A DNA stretch of 64,000 nucleotides from Brachycybe producta (GCA_036925085.1 JAUPFP010000047.1:418501-482500); one strand, 5' to 3'. Shown: positions 11,451-24,200, numbered from the stretch's first letter. Made by a program: numbers and translations. Notes: generated by a model from the sequence alone, not told the origin.

Positions 11451-12122
11451 ACTATCTAGTTACTCCTAATTAGTTTCAGATTTCATTCTATCACCTAAAA
11501 AGCTTTTGTTTCTATAGGATTTTCTATGGTAAGGAAACTTTTCATTCCTAATTAGTTTTAAACTGGTGGAATTTTGTTCATATGTTTTAAATTAATTTTA
11601 AATTTACTATAATTACTTAAAAAAGTTTTCTTACCATTGAACATCTTATAAAAACAGTAGCTTTTAGTGTTGTATTTGATTATCACATGTTTAATTTTTA
11701 ATTTCTGTAGCATTAGATGAGTTTTCCATAGACTACCAAATAGGGTTTCCATTACCGGTCACCTTACAACATTACCGGGTTTTCGGTAATGTTTGTGTGA
11801 CAATTTTTGATCCAATGGGATTTAACATGGGGTTTAAAAATCGAACGATTTTGAACCTTGTTTAAAAATAGGACCTTTTCAAAAATTATATAAATCGAGC
11901 ACATAAAGAACAATACTTTTTATTGCATTTTGCGCTTTACTGTATTATAATTGAGCGATTGTGATGCGATTTCTTGCAGTTTTAGTAACATTATATAACA
12001 CTCATTTGTCTCGTCGCCTGCTCAAAACAAGACGGACGTGTATTTAGGCTCTTAAATGCATTTAAATTATCAGGTGTGCACTAGGTATTACTCTTACTAT
12101 TTAAGAAATTTATTCACAATTC
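11451..12122. other. No gene seen
   Basis: AT-rich intergenic sequence inside the giant transposon, with short duplicated bits such as TTTTCTATGGTAAGGAAAC-like words near 11,520. No supported feature. Confidence 0.5.
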
Positions 12123-12124
12123 TT

Positions 12125-12197
12125 GAGTACCACTTTGTTTGGGCAAGATACCCTTTAAGCTCTGCCACCACGTCAAGGTGGATACTCATTGGCAGAG
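12125..12197. repeat. Structured direct repeat, copy 1 (left of the SGNH gene)
   Basis: A 73-bp block shared with 13,520-13,593. It contains CACTTTGTTTGGG and the stem CTCTGCCA/TGGCAGAG around an ACGTCAAGGTG core. The two copies bracket the SGNH hydrolase gene in the same orientation. Confidence 0.7.
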
Positions 12198-12199
12198 AA

Positions 12200-12370
12200 G
12201 GTAGGGTTGGGTGATTTGGGCTGGATTAGGTAGGGTTGTGTGTTATTGGGTCAGGTTGGATTGGGTTGGGTTAGGCTGAATTGGTTCCAATTGGGCTAGG
12301 TGTGGTGGGGTTGGGTTAGGCTGAATTGGGTCTAATTGGGCTAGGTGTGGTGGGGTTAGGATGGGATGAT
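12200..12370 (+). repeat. Degenerate GGGTTGGGTTAGG minisatellite
   Basis: Irregular repeats of GGTTGGGTTAGGCTGAATTGG-type units. They resemble telomeric TTAGGG words only loosely. Confidence 0.6.
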
Positions 12371-12444
12371 ATTAGTGTCTGCATACCTTGCAACGGTTTC
12401 GAATACATGTAGTTAATGGACTGAAAAAATATTACAGAAGTACA

Positions 12445-13273
12445 TTAAAACATACCAGTCAGAACATGTACCAAATGTCTTGCAAACCTTATGTAATTCA
12501 AGCATTCATTGTTATTGTGACCATGACAATGACACAATTTGCAGCAACACTGCATTGACAATTTGGTTGCATCCACAGTCCTAGGACCTACTTCTGGAAT
12601 ACAACCTGGGAACATCTTCCTCAGTACCCTTCGAATGGTACTAGTGAAAGCAGTTACACCAGAATAAAAAGACAAGTGCAGCCCATCTTTGCCCAGGAGG
12701 TGATGTTTACATTCACCATTTTTTAGGCGGAAAGCAATCTGAAAAAATACCATAATACACTTTAATTTTACAAACCAATGATGTCCTGTGAAAACAATCT
12801 ATACTTCATAATTCAACAGTGAAAAAGTATCTTTTTGGTGCTTTTTTAACCCTCTGTTTATAAGGACACCTTTTCTGTTGAATTCAATGCTGTCATTTCT
12901 TGGAAGAATTGTTCCAATGTAAACAGCATTGACATGCTTCTTCAGATGATGGGCTAGGTTGATTAGGTCTCCCAACACTTGCTTTTCAGGTTTGCAGAGG
13001 TCATTAGTTCCAACCTTAATTGACCAGCAAATTTTTGAAAATGTTTTACAATAATTTGTTTTTAAAATGGATGTTACTTACATGTATCACAATAAAATCT
13101 AGCAAATCCAGTGCTAAACATTGTTTGCTGATTATTTGCAATATGTCTGCTATTGTTGCTCCTGGCAAGCAAAATGTGCAGATGCTTATGTTAGCATCAA
13201 AACCAACGATCCTATTGCGTGTCACATGACGGAGAATTGAATCTCCAATCAATAATCCTTTTACTTCAGTCAT
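12445..13273 (-). CDS. SGNH/GDSL hydrolase-like gene, three exons
   Basis: Exon 1 (13,273-13,082) starts at ATG after an AG acceptor and contains the block I motif LLIGDSILRH. A GTAAGT donor at 13,081 and an AG acceptor at 13,016-13,015 join phase 0, giving IVIHVGTNDL across the junction, the block III motif. Exon 2 runs from 13,014 to about 12,855 (YIGTILPRND). Exon 3 begins near 12,738 after TTTTTTCAG and holds GKDGLHLS, the Asp-x-x-His block V, then a Cys/His-rich end. The exon 2/3 donor is not resolved. SGNH enzymes hydrolyse ester bonds using Ser, Gly, Asn and His, and all four are present. Such domains are common passengers in animal transposons, and the substrate is unknown. Confidence 0.7.
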
Positions 13274-13519
13274 CTGTTTTAAAAATGTAACTTGCATCAA
13301 TAAATGTGAATACCCAATCCACATAGATACATATTCATTCATTATTCATTCCATATATTACTCATTGTGATAGTCTTGAGTTATCTGAGATATCCAGACA
13401 TGCAGACTAGAAATAAAAGTTGAACATTCATTGAATGAAGTAACAGCTTTATTATGAATAACTACTTGCATGGATGACATATGGCATGGCATATGCACAT
13501 GGCATTCACACAATAATCA

Positions 13520-13593
13520 GAGTATCACTTTGTTTGGGTAAAAAATACCCTTAAGCTCTGCCACCACGTCAAGGTGAATACTCTATGGCAGAG
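13520..13593. repeat. Structured direct repeat, copy 2 (right of the SGNH gene)
   Basis: Second copy of the block at 12,125-12,197, with the same CTCTGCCA/TGGCAGAG stem and a few substitutions. Confidence 0.7.
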
Positions 13594-13659
13594 TTTTTTT
13601 GGGGGGGGCAAAAAAAGCCTTGGAATTCTCACATATGGAGAACACCAAGGTAAAAAATC

Positions 13660-14880
13660 CCATGGATATGTGGTTAAAAATCTTTTAATACTTAATTTTC
13701 CTAATGTTTTCTAAATCTAATAGCATGAGAAAAACAAATGTCTAAATACCTAACAATAGCTAACCTAACCTATAACAGAACATGAAAACTAATTGGAACA
13801 CCATAAAAATTCAAACAGGTATTTTTATGCAATCCATAAATTTCACCAGAAGGCAAATTTATTCACTTCATTAGCCTGCAATTATGGCACTGAGCCTTCA
13901 GCATACAATTTGGCATGAAGAGAAAATGCATTTTTTCAGATGTTTTGGAAATCCAATAACATGAGAAAAACCAATGGGTGGACAAACCCTGTGGGATAAC
14001 CTGAAAACTAATTGGAGAATGTCCTAGAAATTCAGACAGGTATTTTTATGGAATCCATAAAAATCTCACTGGAAGGCAAATTCACTTCATTAGCCTGCAA
14101 TTATGGCACTGAGCCTTCAGCATACAATTTGGCATGAAGAGAAAATGCATTTTTTCAGATATTTTGGAAATCCAATAACATGAGAAAAACCAATAGGTGG
14201 ACAAACCCTATGAGATAACCTGAAAACTAATTGGAATGTCCTAGAAATTCAAACAGGTATTTTTATGGAATTCATAAAAATTTCACTTGAAGGCAAATTC
14301 ACTTCATTAGCCTGCAATTATGGCACTGAGCCTTCAGCATACAATTTGGCATGAAGAGAAAATGCATTTTTTCAGATGTTTTGGAAATCCAATAACATGA
14401 GAAAAACCAATGGGTGGACAAACCTTATGGGATAACCTGAAAACTAATTGGAGAATGTCCTAGAAATTCAAACAGGTATTTTTATGGAATCCATAAAAAT
14501 CTCACTGGAAGGCAAATTCACTTCATTAGCCTGCTATTATGGCACTGAGCCTTCAGCATACAATTTGGCATGAAGAGAAAATGCATTTTTTCAGATATTT
14601 GGAAATCCAATAACATGAGAAAAACCAATAGGTGGACAAACCCTATGAGATAACCTGAAAACTAATTGGAATGTCCTAGAAATTCAAACAGGTATTTTTA
14701 TTGAATCCATAAAAATCTCACTGGAAGGCAAATTCACTTCATTAGCCTGCAATTATGGCACTGAGCCTTCAGCATACAATTTGGCATAAAGAAAAAATGC
14801 ATTTTTCAGATGTTTTGGAAATCCATTAACATCAAAAAACCAATGGATGACTGAACCTTATAAAATAACTGGAAAGAAAA
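13660..14880. repeat. 218-bp tandem array, about 5.5 copies
   Basis: The word GGCACTGAGCC recurs at about 13,886, 14,105, 14,322, 14,541 and 14,757, spacing 216-219 bp. The first and last units are divergent. Neighbouring units alternate between GGGTGGAC and AGGTGGAC variants. No coding content. Confidence 0.85.
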
Positions 14881-15204
14881 AACTGCACGTGAACTACTTT
14901 GTGAAGAGAGAACCTGTTTTTCCTGGCTACACTTATGTGGACAAGATTAACCATATTTTATGCTGCACACTGACAACCCAATTTTTTAAACATTTCTGTT
15001 CTCCAACCAGATCGTACAGTTACTTAGCAACTTGCCAAGAGACCATTCAGAGCAGATATTTGGTATTTGTACATTGGAATAATCACTGTTAAGTGCCTAA
15101 AGGGACAATTTAGTCCAAAAGCAGCATAGAAATGCATTGTCAATATAAACATTTATTCCCAGCCAATCCCTCATTTGAATATAAGTTCAATTGCAGCATG
15201 ATTA
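14881..15204. other. No gene seen
   Basis: Sequence between the 218-bp array and a MITE. A short plus-strand open frame (14,847-15,092) partly overlaps the last repeat and has no recognisable features. Confidence 0.5.
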
Positions 15205-15206
15205 TA

Positions 15207-15213
15207 CAGTGCA

Positions 15214-15260
<47 letters not shown>

Positions 15261-15633
15261 TATATATATTAGTTATAACTGAGGTTGCACTTGATAAATC
15301 CACCTAAAATTTTCAACATATAGACAGCATGTTATATTATAAATGTCCTGCTAGACAGAAATTTGGTTCTTAAAAAGGTAAAAAACTCACAAACTAAAAA
15401 TGACTATTTCATAATTACAGATTAAACAATTCACTTATAAGTTATTCTGATTATGAAAGTCATTTAAGTTTTTACGTTTTTTAGTTTTAACCTTTTTAAG
15501 AGACTATTTTCTGCCTAGCAGAAAGTTTATAATATAACATGCTCTCCTTATGTTGAACATTTCAGGCAGATACAGTAGGTGTAACTTGAGTTATAACTAA
15601 TTTCTGTGGTGCATCTATATATGAAATGCACTG
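15207..15633. mobile_element. Palindromic MITE with TA target duplication (427 bp)
   Basis: Ends CAGTGCATTT and AAATGCACTG are flanked by TA on both sides (15,205-15,206; 15,634-15,635). The two halves are long inverted arms, for example GCATGTTATATTATAAA on the left against TTTATAATATAACATGC on the right. An expanded AT tract lies in the left arm (15,218-15,270). TA duplication fits a Tc1/mariner-type non-autonomous element. Confidence 0.7.
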
Positions 15634-15705
15634 TATATGCATTGTTTAATAGTACCCCTAAGAGTTCCCCAAATGATATTTTTCTGGAAGCAAATTCCAT
15701 TGTCA

Positions 15706-15888
15706 AATTCAGTACCTGAAATAAGAAAATTGCGCAGTATCTGAAATAAGAAAATTGCGCAGTACCTGAAATAAGAAAATTGTGCAGTACCTGAAATAAG
15801 AAAATTGCGCAGTACCTGAAATAAGAAAATTGCGCAGTACCTGAAATAAGAAAATTGCGCAGTACCTGAAATAAGAAAATTGCGCCTG
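15706..15888. repeat. 25-bp tandem repeat, about 7 copies
   Basis: Units of the type GCGCAGTACCTGAAATAAGA followed by AAATT, nearly identical. The open frame through it is a by-product. Confidence 0.85.
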
Positions 15889-16142
15889 GCTGTTACGACG
15901 ACTGATTTGTGGATGGAGACTGTTCTGGATGCACTTTGGTGGAATACATAACTGTAGACACCTGTGAGAACATTAGAAAACCTGAAATAATTATGCACAA
16001 GCGCCCATCAAATACTAACAGGAGATGGTTTTTAGATGTTTCAGAAAGAAGGACACAAAGAGGCAATGATATGAAAAAACCAGTAAAGATGTAGGCTATA
16101 TTATGGAACTAAATAAACAATCACAGAGATAGATAACATTAC

Positions 16143-17354
16143 CTATGCAGTTGCTGAGCTAGTGCTTGGTTTTGCCTGAATCTTCCAATCTGGATTCCTG
16201 ATTGGGAGATTTCTCTTAGCCCTAGGGTCAGCAAGTTCAGGCAAAACACAAGTCAGGTAATATTTTTCTAGTTGTGGGCCCATGTTTTTCTTCCAAAAGT
16301 CATCATCCCTTTCAATCCTTTCTCTGTGGATGTCTTTAGGTGTCCATACAACAAAATCACAATACTTCCTGTTTGTGATGTGTAATTGCCCTTGGATTTG
16401 ATAGTAGTATTTGTGAATTCTACTAAGAAAGAAGTTCTCATCTGACTTTTTCTTTAGGTAGAAATTCTTCAGTGAATTTACTGCTTCAGCAATAGTCATA
16501 TGTTTTGCTGACTGTGGACATTTAACTTCTATCAATCCATCTTCACCAATAACACCATCTGGTGTTGCAGCCAAATATGGTTGTTCAAGGTCCACAAACA
16601 AACCACATTTTTTAACAACTGCACTGAATTTGTTTTCATAGCACTTTATTGCCTGTTCCTCATTCATGATTCCCCATTCTATATCCTTATTTCCAAGTAG
16701 GGTTTTTGGATACAGAAGCTTTGAGACCATTTTGTCACAAGGAGTTTGTGCTTTTTGTCTACAGACATCACCAAAATTAGATGCTGTGATTCTTCTTTTT
16801 CTTTCCTCAAACCATTTCTCTCTGTCATTTTGAGTAGCTTCCTCTAAAGCATTTCATTGAACCAAAGAAAGCTTAATCTCTGAAAGAATTTCTGCCATTC
16901 TTTCTTCGAGAGTTTCTTTGTTCATATCCGCTTGCTGGCTGGTCTCACCATAATCTTGTGCAGATTCCTTGGTTTTATTTCTTTCTGCAACTCTGTGCAA
17001 TTTCTGAAGGTACCCTTCTTTGGTTTTTATTTTTTTCCGGTGACTTTGATTAAGCTTCAGTTGTATCCTTCGCTTCCTTGCTTGTTTTTTTAAAACACTG
17101 GATGGTGTTTCTCCAGGATACATTTTTCTTGTCACCTCTACCTGCCACCCAGGCCCATGAACTTTGCTACAACCAGCAGCATATACACGAAGGGCATATG
17201 CACCACCTTGGCAGAAGTTCACACGTTTCCCACCAATCATCTTGCTGATGAGGCTCATAAACTGTTCTGCAACATTTGTGGTTACATGGTGCACAAGGCT
17301 GTTTGCATGTTGAACTAACCTTGCACCAGCAGCTGTAATACCAGACCACAATTG
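16143..17354 (-). pseudogene. Transposase-nuclease gene, 3' half: end of the Mutator-like domain plus YqaJ nuclease
   Basis: Reading left from the Gypsy C insertion point (17,354), the frame continues the Mutator-like transposase with the conserved NVAEQFMSLISK and GGKRVNF motifs, then a basic linker. A single in-frame TGA (16,854-16,856) interrupts it. The same frame goes on through EKWFEERKRRITASNFGDV, the usual start of YqaJ-type nucleases, and the PD-(D/E)xK site in TPDGVIGEDGLIEVKCP (about 16,520-16,565), ending at a stop at 16,143-16,145. YqaJ/lambda-exonuclease-like enzymes resect DNA ends. Fusion to a transposase suggests help with excision or repair, which is inference. The insertion plus the TGA make this copy inactive. 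Confidence 0.8.
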
Positions 17355-18132
17355 TGTAACGACCCGACTGGTCCGTCACAATACCTCGGGCAGATTTAGT
17401 ACGGTCCAAAAGAACCTAATCCAAAACTTACCCGGCACCAGACTCCAACGGGGACGGGATCGCACCCGTAGCCGCCTCTGCACGGTGATGTTGAGAAACG
17501 TCGGCTCCACTGGAGTCTCCCTCGTCGGACACGACGGTCGATCCGCCGCCACAACGAGAATATCGCGGTGGAATCCCTTCCACCGCGAGCCGACGTAAGT
17601 ACCGGCCGACAATAGGCCGGGAAGAGATGGTGGAATCCCGTTGAATCCCCACCCTCTCCGCGGTACTCCCCAATAAATCACACAACACCAGAAGTAGTAA
17701 AATAAAAGAGATGTTTATTAACACTTACTGTTAATTATGCAAATAAAAAGGCAGTGGTATATTATGATCCACACAACTTGGCTGGTGCAATCCACCAGCC
17801 AAGCCTCCATGAAAAACAACCAACCAAGGAACAAAAGAAGAACCAAACAATGGAGGCCTCCCTGGCCTCCAGCAAAGATGTTGGCTAGTCAATTACCTAC
17901 AACACACTGCCCAGATTCAATGGCTGACCAAGCCAAAGAAACCTCCAGGCAACTCCACCTGGAGGGGACAGTGGTCACTTCTGACCTCTCACCCATTGAC
18001 TTCAATGGTGAGAGGTCTGCTGGCACCAAAATGGCGTCCGACCCAACAGCCTACTATATGCTGCCAGGCAGATCACCATAGGGAGTTGGTCTGCTCAATA
18101 ACAAATTTGATTGAGCAGACCAGGTTGCCACA
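17355..18132 (-). repeat. 3' LTR of element C
   Basis: Begins TGTAACGACC and ends TTGCCACA on the plus strand. Carries the same features as the 5' copy: minus-strand AATAAA at 17,714-17,719, the octamer-like ATGCAAAT at 17,737-17,744 and the serial hairpins to its right. Confidence 0.95.
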
Positions 18133-18152
18133 ATCCTCTCAACTTCCCTGTT
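18133..18152 (-). other. Polypurine tract of element C
   Basis: The minus strand reads CAGGGAAGTTGAGAGGAT directly before the 3' LTR. A purine-rich tract at this place primes plus-strand synthesis in LTR elements. Confidence 0.6.
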
Positions 18153-18209
18153 CCGCCCCGGGAACAGGTAGGTCGAGCCAGCACGGATTGCTCCCTCAAA
18201 CCTGACCAC

Positions 18210-21200
18210 TTAGGGTCCAGACGGCTTCCCTGGTGGTGGAGCGCGAGTGGAGCCCATCCACTCCGCTGCCCACCGGTGTGCCCACCACGAGCACACCTGG
18301 GTGTTATGCCACCCAAGTCCAGGATCGAAGACCGACCCCCTAAGACGGTTTTCCTCCAAGATTCGCAATTCCTCGAAAGGAATCTCTTGGAGCTGCGGGC
18401 GCCTTCTCAGCACCCGGCTCGTTAGAAGGTCTACCAGGGCGATCGCGGGCACGATCGTAGCCCCTGGTAGTGGCTGAGAAACCATCTGACCAGCCATACC
18501 TTCTAGGTCGCATCCCAACAAGCGTCGGATCAATGGGGCTGCACGCCGAGATAAACATCCCATCTCGGCATCTAGTCCCATCACATCCACAAAACTATAC
18601 GCTTGTTGGACCGGGTTCACGACCACTACTACCGGTATACCCTCACAACTGAACGCCACCACATGGTTCATGTTGTACGGTGGTAGCTTCACCACCCACG
18701 GCTCTGGCAGTGGCTCTGCCAGACGATAATAGCCATGGTATTGGTAACCACCCATTCCCGGCTGGTCCTGCCACAGACACAGTCGGTTATTCAGATACAC
18801 CTCTGCATCTGAATACGGGGGCATCGCACCAATACACCGTTCCTTAGGCACAAGCCCAGGAGAGGTTGATGTTTTCGGTCCTAGGGTATCAGATACCCCA
18901 CCGCTGCGGCCCGGAAAGAAGGGTGTACCCCCACTGGGGGTCACGGGATCACGTTTTGGCGGAACAATAACTCCATCCAACATGGTTCCTTCGCCCATCG
19001 GTAAGGGCGTAGTCACCTGATGGAGGGTTCCAACCGATCGAACTCGCAAGCTCGATACCGCATCCACCTTCGGGGAGGATGGAGGCATGCGGACCACAAT
19101 GTCACGCATAATCCTACCATCCATCCGCGCCGCCTCTACAGGACGGGTATGGATCGGCTGATTCCCGGCCGGCATGCTCGACTTAGCATGCCGGGACTCC
19201 TCCTTCTCCGCCACAACGCTTCCATTTTGAGCTCCCTGGCGCTTACTCATGGAAGGTGTCAGACACCCCTTCCTCTCACACTTGGAGGGAGGTTTACCGT
19301 GCATTGAGCCAGACTTAACCGCACTCAACGACTTACCGGGCCGGTCAGGCTTAGGCGGGTGGTTAGCCCCCTTCGCCTTCTCGGACTTCTTCTCCGAAGG
19401 TTTTCCGGCCGGAGCCGTACTTCGCTTCGGTGAAACACCCTTTGCCGACTTGGCGGCCGAGAACGGCAGTCCACAGACAAACCATTCCCGCCCGTCCCGA
19501 AGGAGAACAGTTCCCTTCGGTGTAAGAGTCGGCAGACTCTTACCACCAGCAGTTTTGTCCACCGCACCATGGGCTGGTGCCCTGGTGGACTGCATTGCCA
19601 CCCTCCTGGCAATTTGCTGCTGGCCTGCCTGGAGGATTCGAACTCGATCCTCCTGGCTTTTCGGTTTGCAAGGCGGGAAGGCCTGTCCCCGCTCGTAGGG
19701 CCGGGCCTTCTTCCCTCTTAAGTGATCGGCCACTGGTGGGGTGTGAGGGCGGGACAACTTCTGTCCCTTACCACCACCACCACTTGTAGATTTACCCATT
19801 TTACCGGGAGCGGATACTGGAGGCTGCTTCGCCTTCTTCTCCACTCGCCGGTCCCTTCCATCAGGGTGGGCGAGAGCTACAGCTGGAAGACCCACCGCCG
19901 GAGTAAGTATACTCATAGCAGTCATACGGGCTTTCAGCTGGGCCTCCCTCTCTACAAGAGCCTTCAATTTGGCAGCCATCCGTGCAGCTCCGGACTTTCT
20001 CTTGCGCTTCATGGCACAGTCCTTCCTCGCTCGCACGGCCGGAATCTCCTGCAGGAGAACACCATGGGTTCCCGCCACTGACGGTCTACCCACGGCGGTC
20101 GCACCATGCCCGTCAGACTCCAAAGAATCCTCTGTAGCATGGTGACGACTCCACCACTGCTGTCTTTTTCCACTACGACCGTTGAAAATCGGACAATCAT
20201 GGTCATCACCATGATCCACGGCTTTCAAACGGAAGCAACCGCTCTTTTTCGGGTTCCTGCCGTCCAAATTCCGCTGACCTTGGGCATCCCCAAGCGCCAC
20301 GGTACTCGGACGGTTCGAACCCGTCGGAAGAGCGCCTTCCGATCCAGCAGAACCCCCATGGCAACATCCATGACGGTTCCACCACTCCCACCATGTGTCC
20401 ATACGGTCCAAGACAGAATGGCACATAGCGGCACAGGCATCTACAGTAGCCGGTCGATTCTTCTCCACTGTAGGAGCGGTCTTCGACCGTGGTTGGGTGG
20501 CTGACTCTTCTTCAGCCGCCACCACCCCGGTCAACTCCGACGTCTCACCATTGTCCGCCTTTTTAGGGGTAGACACACTGTGAGTCGACGAAAGAATTGA
20601 CTGGCCTGGAGGAGCCTTCACATTAATACTAACGTGAACAGAGACGGAGGTCTTCCCGGACGTTTCCGTCCGGTTAGGGGCCGACTTCTTTGGGCCCTCA
20701 GTCAGACAACCTACGGTGGGTCGCCCACGGGTTTCCTCTTCGGAAACCGGGCGGTCCCAACACGCAGGCAAGTCTGGCTGCCTCCTCTCCCAGCCATCCG
20801 CCCAAACTAGCGGACGACCGGCTCTCTCCCACCAGGGCAGGGGCTCATTGAGCGTACCCTGGACTGTTTCATGCCCAATTCTGGCAGAAAACCCACTCAC
20901 CTCAAACACCCTCGGTCTCCGCGGACGGAGATTATACCGAGGTTGAGGGGGGTCCTCCGCCTCCGAGTCAGTAGACTTCGAAGAAACGGACGGTGGTTTT
21001 GGCGTTGGAGTACCATTGCTCCCCGTCGAAACCTCCGGGTTAGCATCCGTATCATCGCTGCCTGCATCGGAGGAGGTTTCAGAGACTCCAAGTCCATCTT
21101 CCTCCCTCACGGTGCAGGTGGGTACGTACGGTTTCAAGTTATCCACATGAAACCGGTCTCGCACTTTCCGACCATACCCATCTACGAATTCTACCTCGTA

Positions 21201-24200
21201 GACTAGGTCGGAGTATTGCGAGACGACCGTACCACGTTCAGCCTTGTATGCTAAACTCCATTTCTTCGCCTGGCCGAGCTTCCCAGCTTGGTCCCTAATC
21301 CACACCTGCGCTCCAGGCGGGTATAGGGGCGGCTGCACTCGGCCGGAGTCATAGTGCTCCTTTTGCCTCCTTTGAGCAGCGGTCAATCTCTGACGCGCCT
21401 GCTCCTCCACGGCTTGCTGGTCAGGCAAGTCGCGGATCGGACCATCCGGAATGAGGTTATCAACACCCATCCGAGGCTCACGGCCAAACAGCAACTGATA
21501 CGGAGAGACCTGCGTACTCTCCTGCACAGCTGTGTTATAAGCCCACACGGCGGGCCGTAATTTATCCCACCAATCACGCTGTTCCTTGAGCGGATCAAGG
21601 TACCGCTTGATGGTTTCCATTACGGTCTTATTCGTACGCTCCGTAAGCCCATTAGCTTGCGGATGGTACGCCGTCGTGAAGTGATGCGCTATGTTATAGC
21701 GCTCCCGGAACTTCAGCAGGACTTTGCTGGAGAACTGGGACCCACGATCCGAAACAAGAGCTTTCGGTGTACCATACGCCAAAAGGATCTCGTCCTTCAG
21801 GAACTTCACAACACAAGCGGCCGTGGCCCTTCGCACCGCTCTCGCCACACCGTACCGGGTGAAATAGTCAACCATAATTAATACATAGGTGACTCCACCC
21901 ACGGAGGCAGGAAACGGCCCAACGAAGTCCATTCCCCAGGTGTGAACTGGGTACTTCGGCACAATCGGTTGTAGAAATCCCTGACTTCTTGCGAACTGTC
22001 GCGCTCGTTGACACACCAAACACGACTTAATGTATTCGGCAGTGTCACGCTTCATACCAATCCAGTAGAAGCGTGAGCGCAGTCGCTGGTAGGTCTTAAA
22101 CATCCCGAAGTGACCAGCTTCGGGAGTGTCATGCAGCTTCCTCAGACAGAAAGCCCGGCATGACGCAGGCACTACCAGTACGGTTCGCAACCGATCCTGG
22201 ATGGATCTGATGGCATACAACATGTCGTCTGCCATCACGAACTTGGCCCGGAGGGCCGAGTTGGGGTCAGTGGTGATTTCCTTCACCACCTTGGAGCACC
22301 AGCCATCGGCTGCCTGCTCCTCGACCCAATCCACCTCCGAGCGGACTCGGTAAATCACCTCACCTACGTCCGACTCGACGTATTCCGGTAAAGAAAGGTC
22401 CTCAACATCACGCACCGGATACCGACTCAGACAGTCAGCATCCACGTGGAGTGTTCCCTTCTTAAACTGAACCTTGAACCGGTACTCTTGCAATTGCATC
22501 TGCCAACGCCCCAACCTGCCTTGCAAGTTCTTGGCAGTCAGCAGAGCACAAAGAGCATGGTGATCTGTTACGATCACAAACTCCCGGTTGAAGAGGTAAG
22601 GACGGAATTTACCCACGGCAAACACAATCGCCAAGCACTCCTGCTCGGTGACAGAATACCGTGTTTCCGCTCCTTTCATGAGCCGGCTTGCGTAGGCCAG
22701 AACACGGGGGAACTTGTCCTCCGGCAACTTCTGGTAGACTACGACACCCAAGCCGTACCCACTAGCGTCAGTATGGATCATTACCTCACCACGTGGATCA
22801 TACATGGTGAGTACCGGCGCTTCGGTTAAAAATGCCTTTAACCGAGCAAACGCTAGTTTGCACTGTTCTGACCACTCGAAGGACGCATCCTTCTTGGTCA
22901 GTTCATGCAACGGTCTTGCCACTTTGGCGAAGTCCTTGATGAACCGCCGATAGTAACCGGCCAGTCCGAGAAAACTACGGACGCCTGTCGCCGTCGTCGG
23001 AACATCGAACTCCTGGACTGCTCTTACGAGATCCGGGTCCGGAGCAACTCCCTCGGCACTCACGATGTGACCGAGATAACGCACTTTGTTAAAGCCAAAG
23101 AAACATTTCTTCGGCTGGAGTTTCAGCTCCGCCCCTCGCAACAGTCCCAGGACAGTGGCCAGTCTCCCAAGAAACTGCTCGAATGTGTTCCCGAAGACGA
23201 TAATATCGTCCAGGTACACCAGACAAGTCTCCCACTTATGTCCTGCCAGCAAGAGATCTAGTGCTCTCTGCATCGTGGCTGGAGCATTACAGAGTCCGAA
23301 AGGCATTTTTCGGAACTCAAACAGACCTTGAGAGCAAATAAATGCTGTCTTCTCAACGTCTGGCTCAGCCATCCGAACCTGCCAGTAACCACTAGCCAGG
23401 TCCAAGGTTGCGAAGAACTTCGCACCGGCCAACGAATCGAGCGCATCATCGATGCGAGGCAACGGATACTGATCCAGCTTAGTCTGGGCATTCAGTCTCC
23501 GGTAGTCCACGCAAAAACGAAAGCCACCATCCTTCTTGCGAACAAGCAAGATAGGGCTCGCGTAAGGACTACGCGAAGGTTGGATGACACCTGCATCCAA
23601 CATCTTCGCCACCTCTTCTTTCTCGATCGCACGGGCCGCTGGAGCGGTTCGACGCAATCCTTCTCGCACTGGAGGTTGCCCACCGGTATCAATCGTATGT
23701 TCCACCAAGGAGGTTTCACCCAACTCGGTGTAATCAAACGCAAAATGATCCCGGCGCTCTAGCAGGAACTCTCGAAGTTGCCTCGCCTCCTCAGGCTTCA
23801 GATTGGGACCAATCTTAAGACAGTCTTCGAGGGTAGGAGCCGTCGTCACGTTGAGGACCTGGCGTCCGCGTCCGGACGCCCCTCTCAACTTTGACTTTGA
23901 CTCCCCTGGTCGAACCATCGCATGAGTGGGGCCTCCCCCTCTCAACTCAGACGGCTCTTCCAGCCCTACCACTAGAGCAGCCTCCACAGCTTGAGCCGTG
24001 GCCACACCCTCCCCTGTCTCCAGGGCTATGGGTGCCTCTCCCACGTTCTCGAGCCAGATATCGTACTCGCCCAACCTGTTGGCCTCGGCAATTCCCGCCA
24101 CAGCCAACACACCACGTCCACCCAAGGCTTTACGGTGGGGCTCCACGAGAAGCAGCTGGCCAGGGCCGGCATGCTCTACCAATCCCACCGATACGACACG

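Noticed and set aside
12200-12370. Interstitial telomere repeat
   Set aside because: GGGTTAGG words occur but are irregular and mixed with GGGTTGGG and GGCTGAATT. The same applies to CCTAACC at 55.9-56.1 kb.
15615-15998. 127-residue minus-strand frame with FLISGTAQFSYFRYCAI repeats
   Set aside because: It is produced by the 25-bp tandem repeat and has no other support.
19600-19660. A tRNA-like B-box word (GATTCGAACTC)
   Set aside because: It lies inside intact pol, and no acceptor stem or A box surrounds it.
18210-20900. An env-like gene at the 3' end of element C
   Set aside because: The sequence is in the pol frame and has no signal peptide, membrane segment or cleavage site that would suggest an envelope protein.
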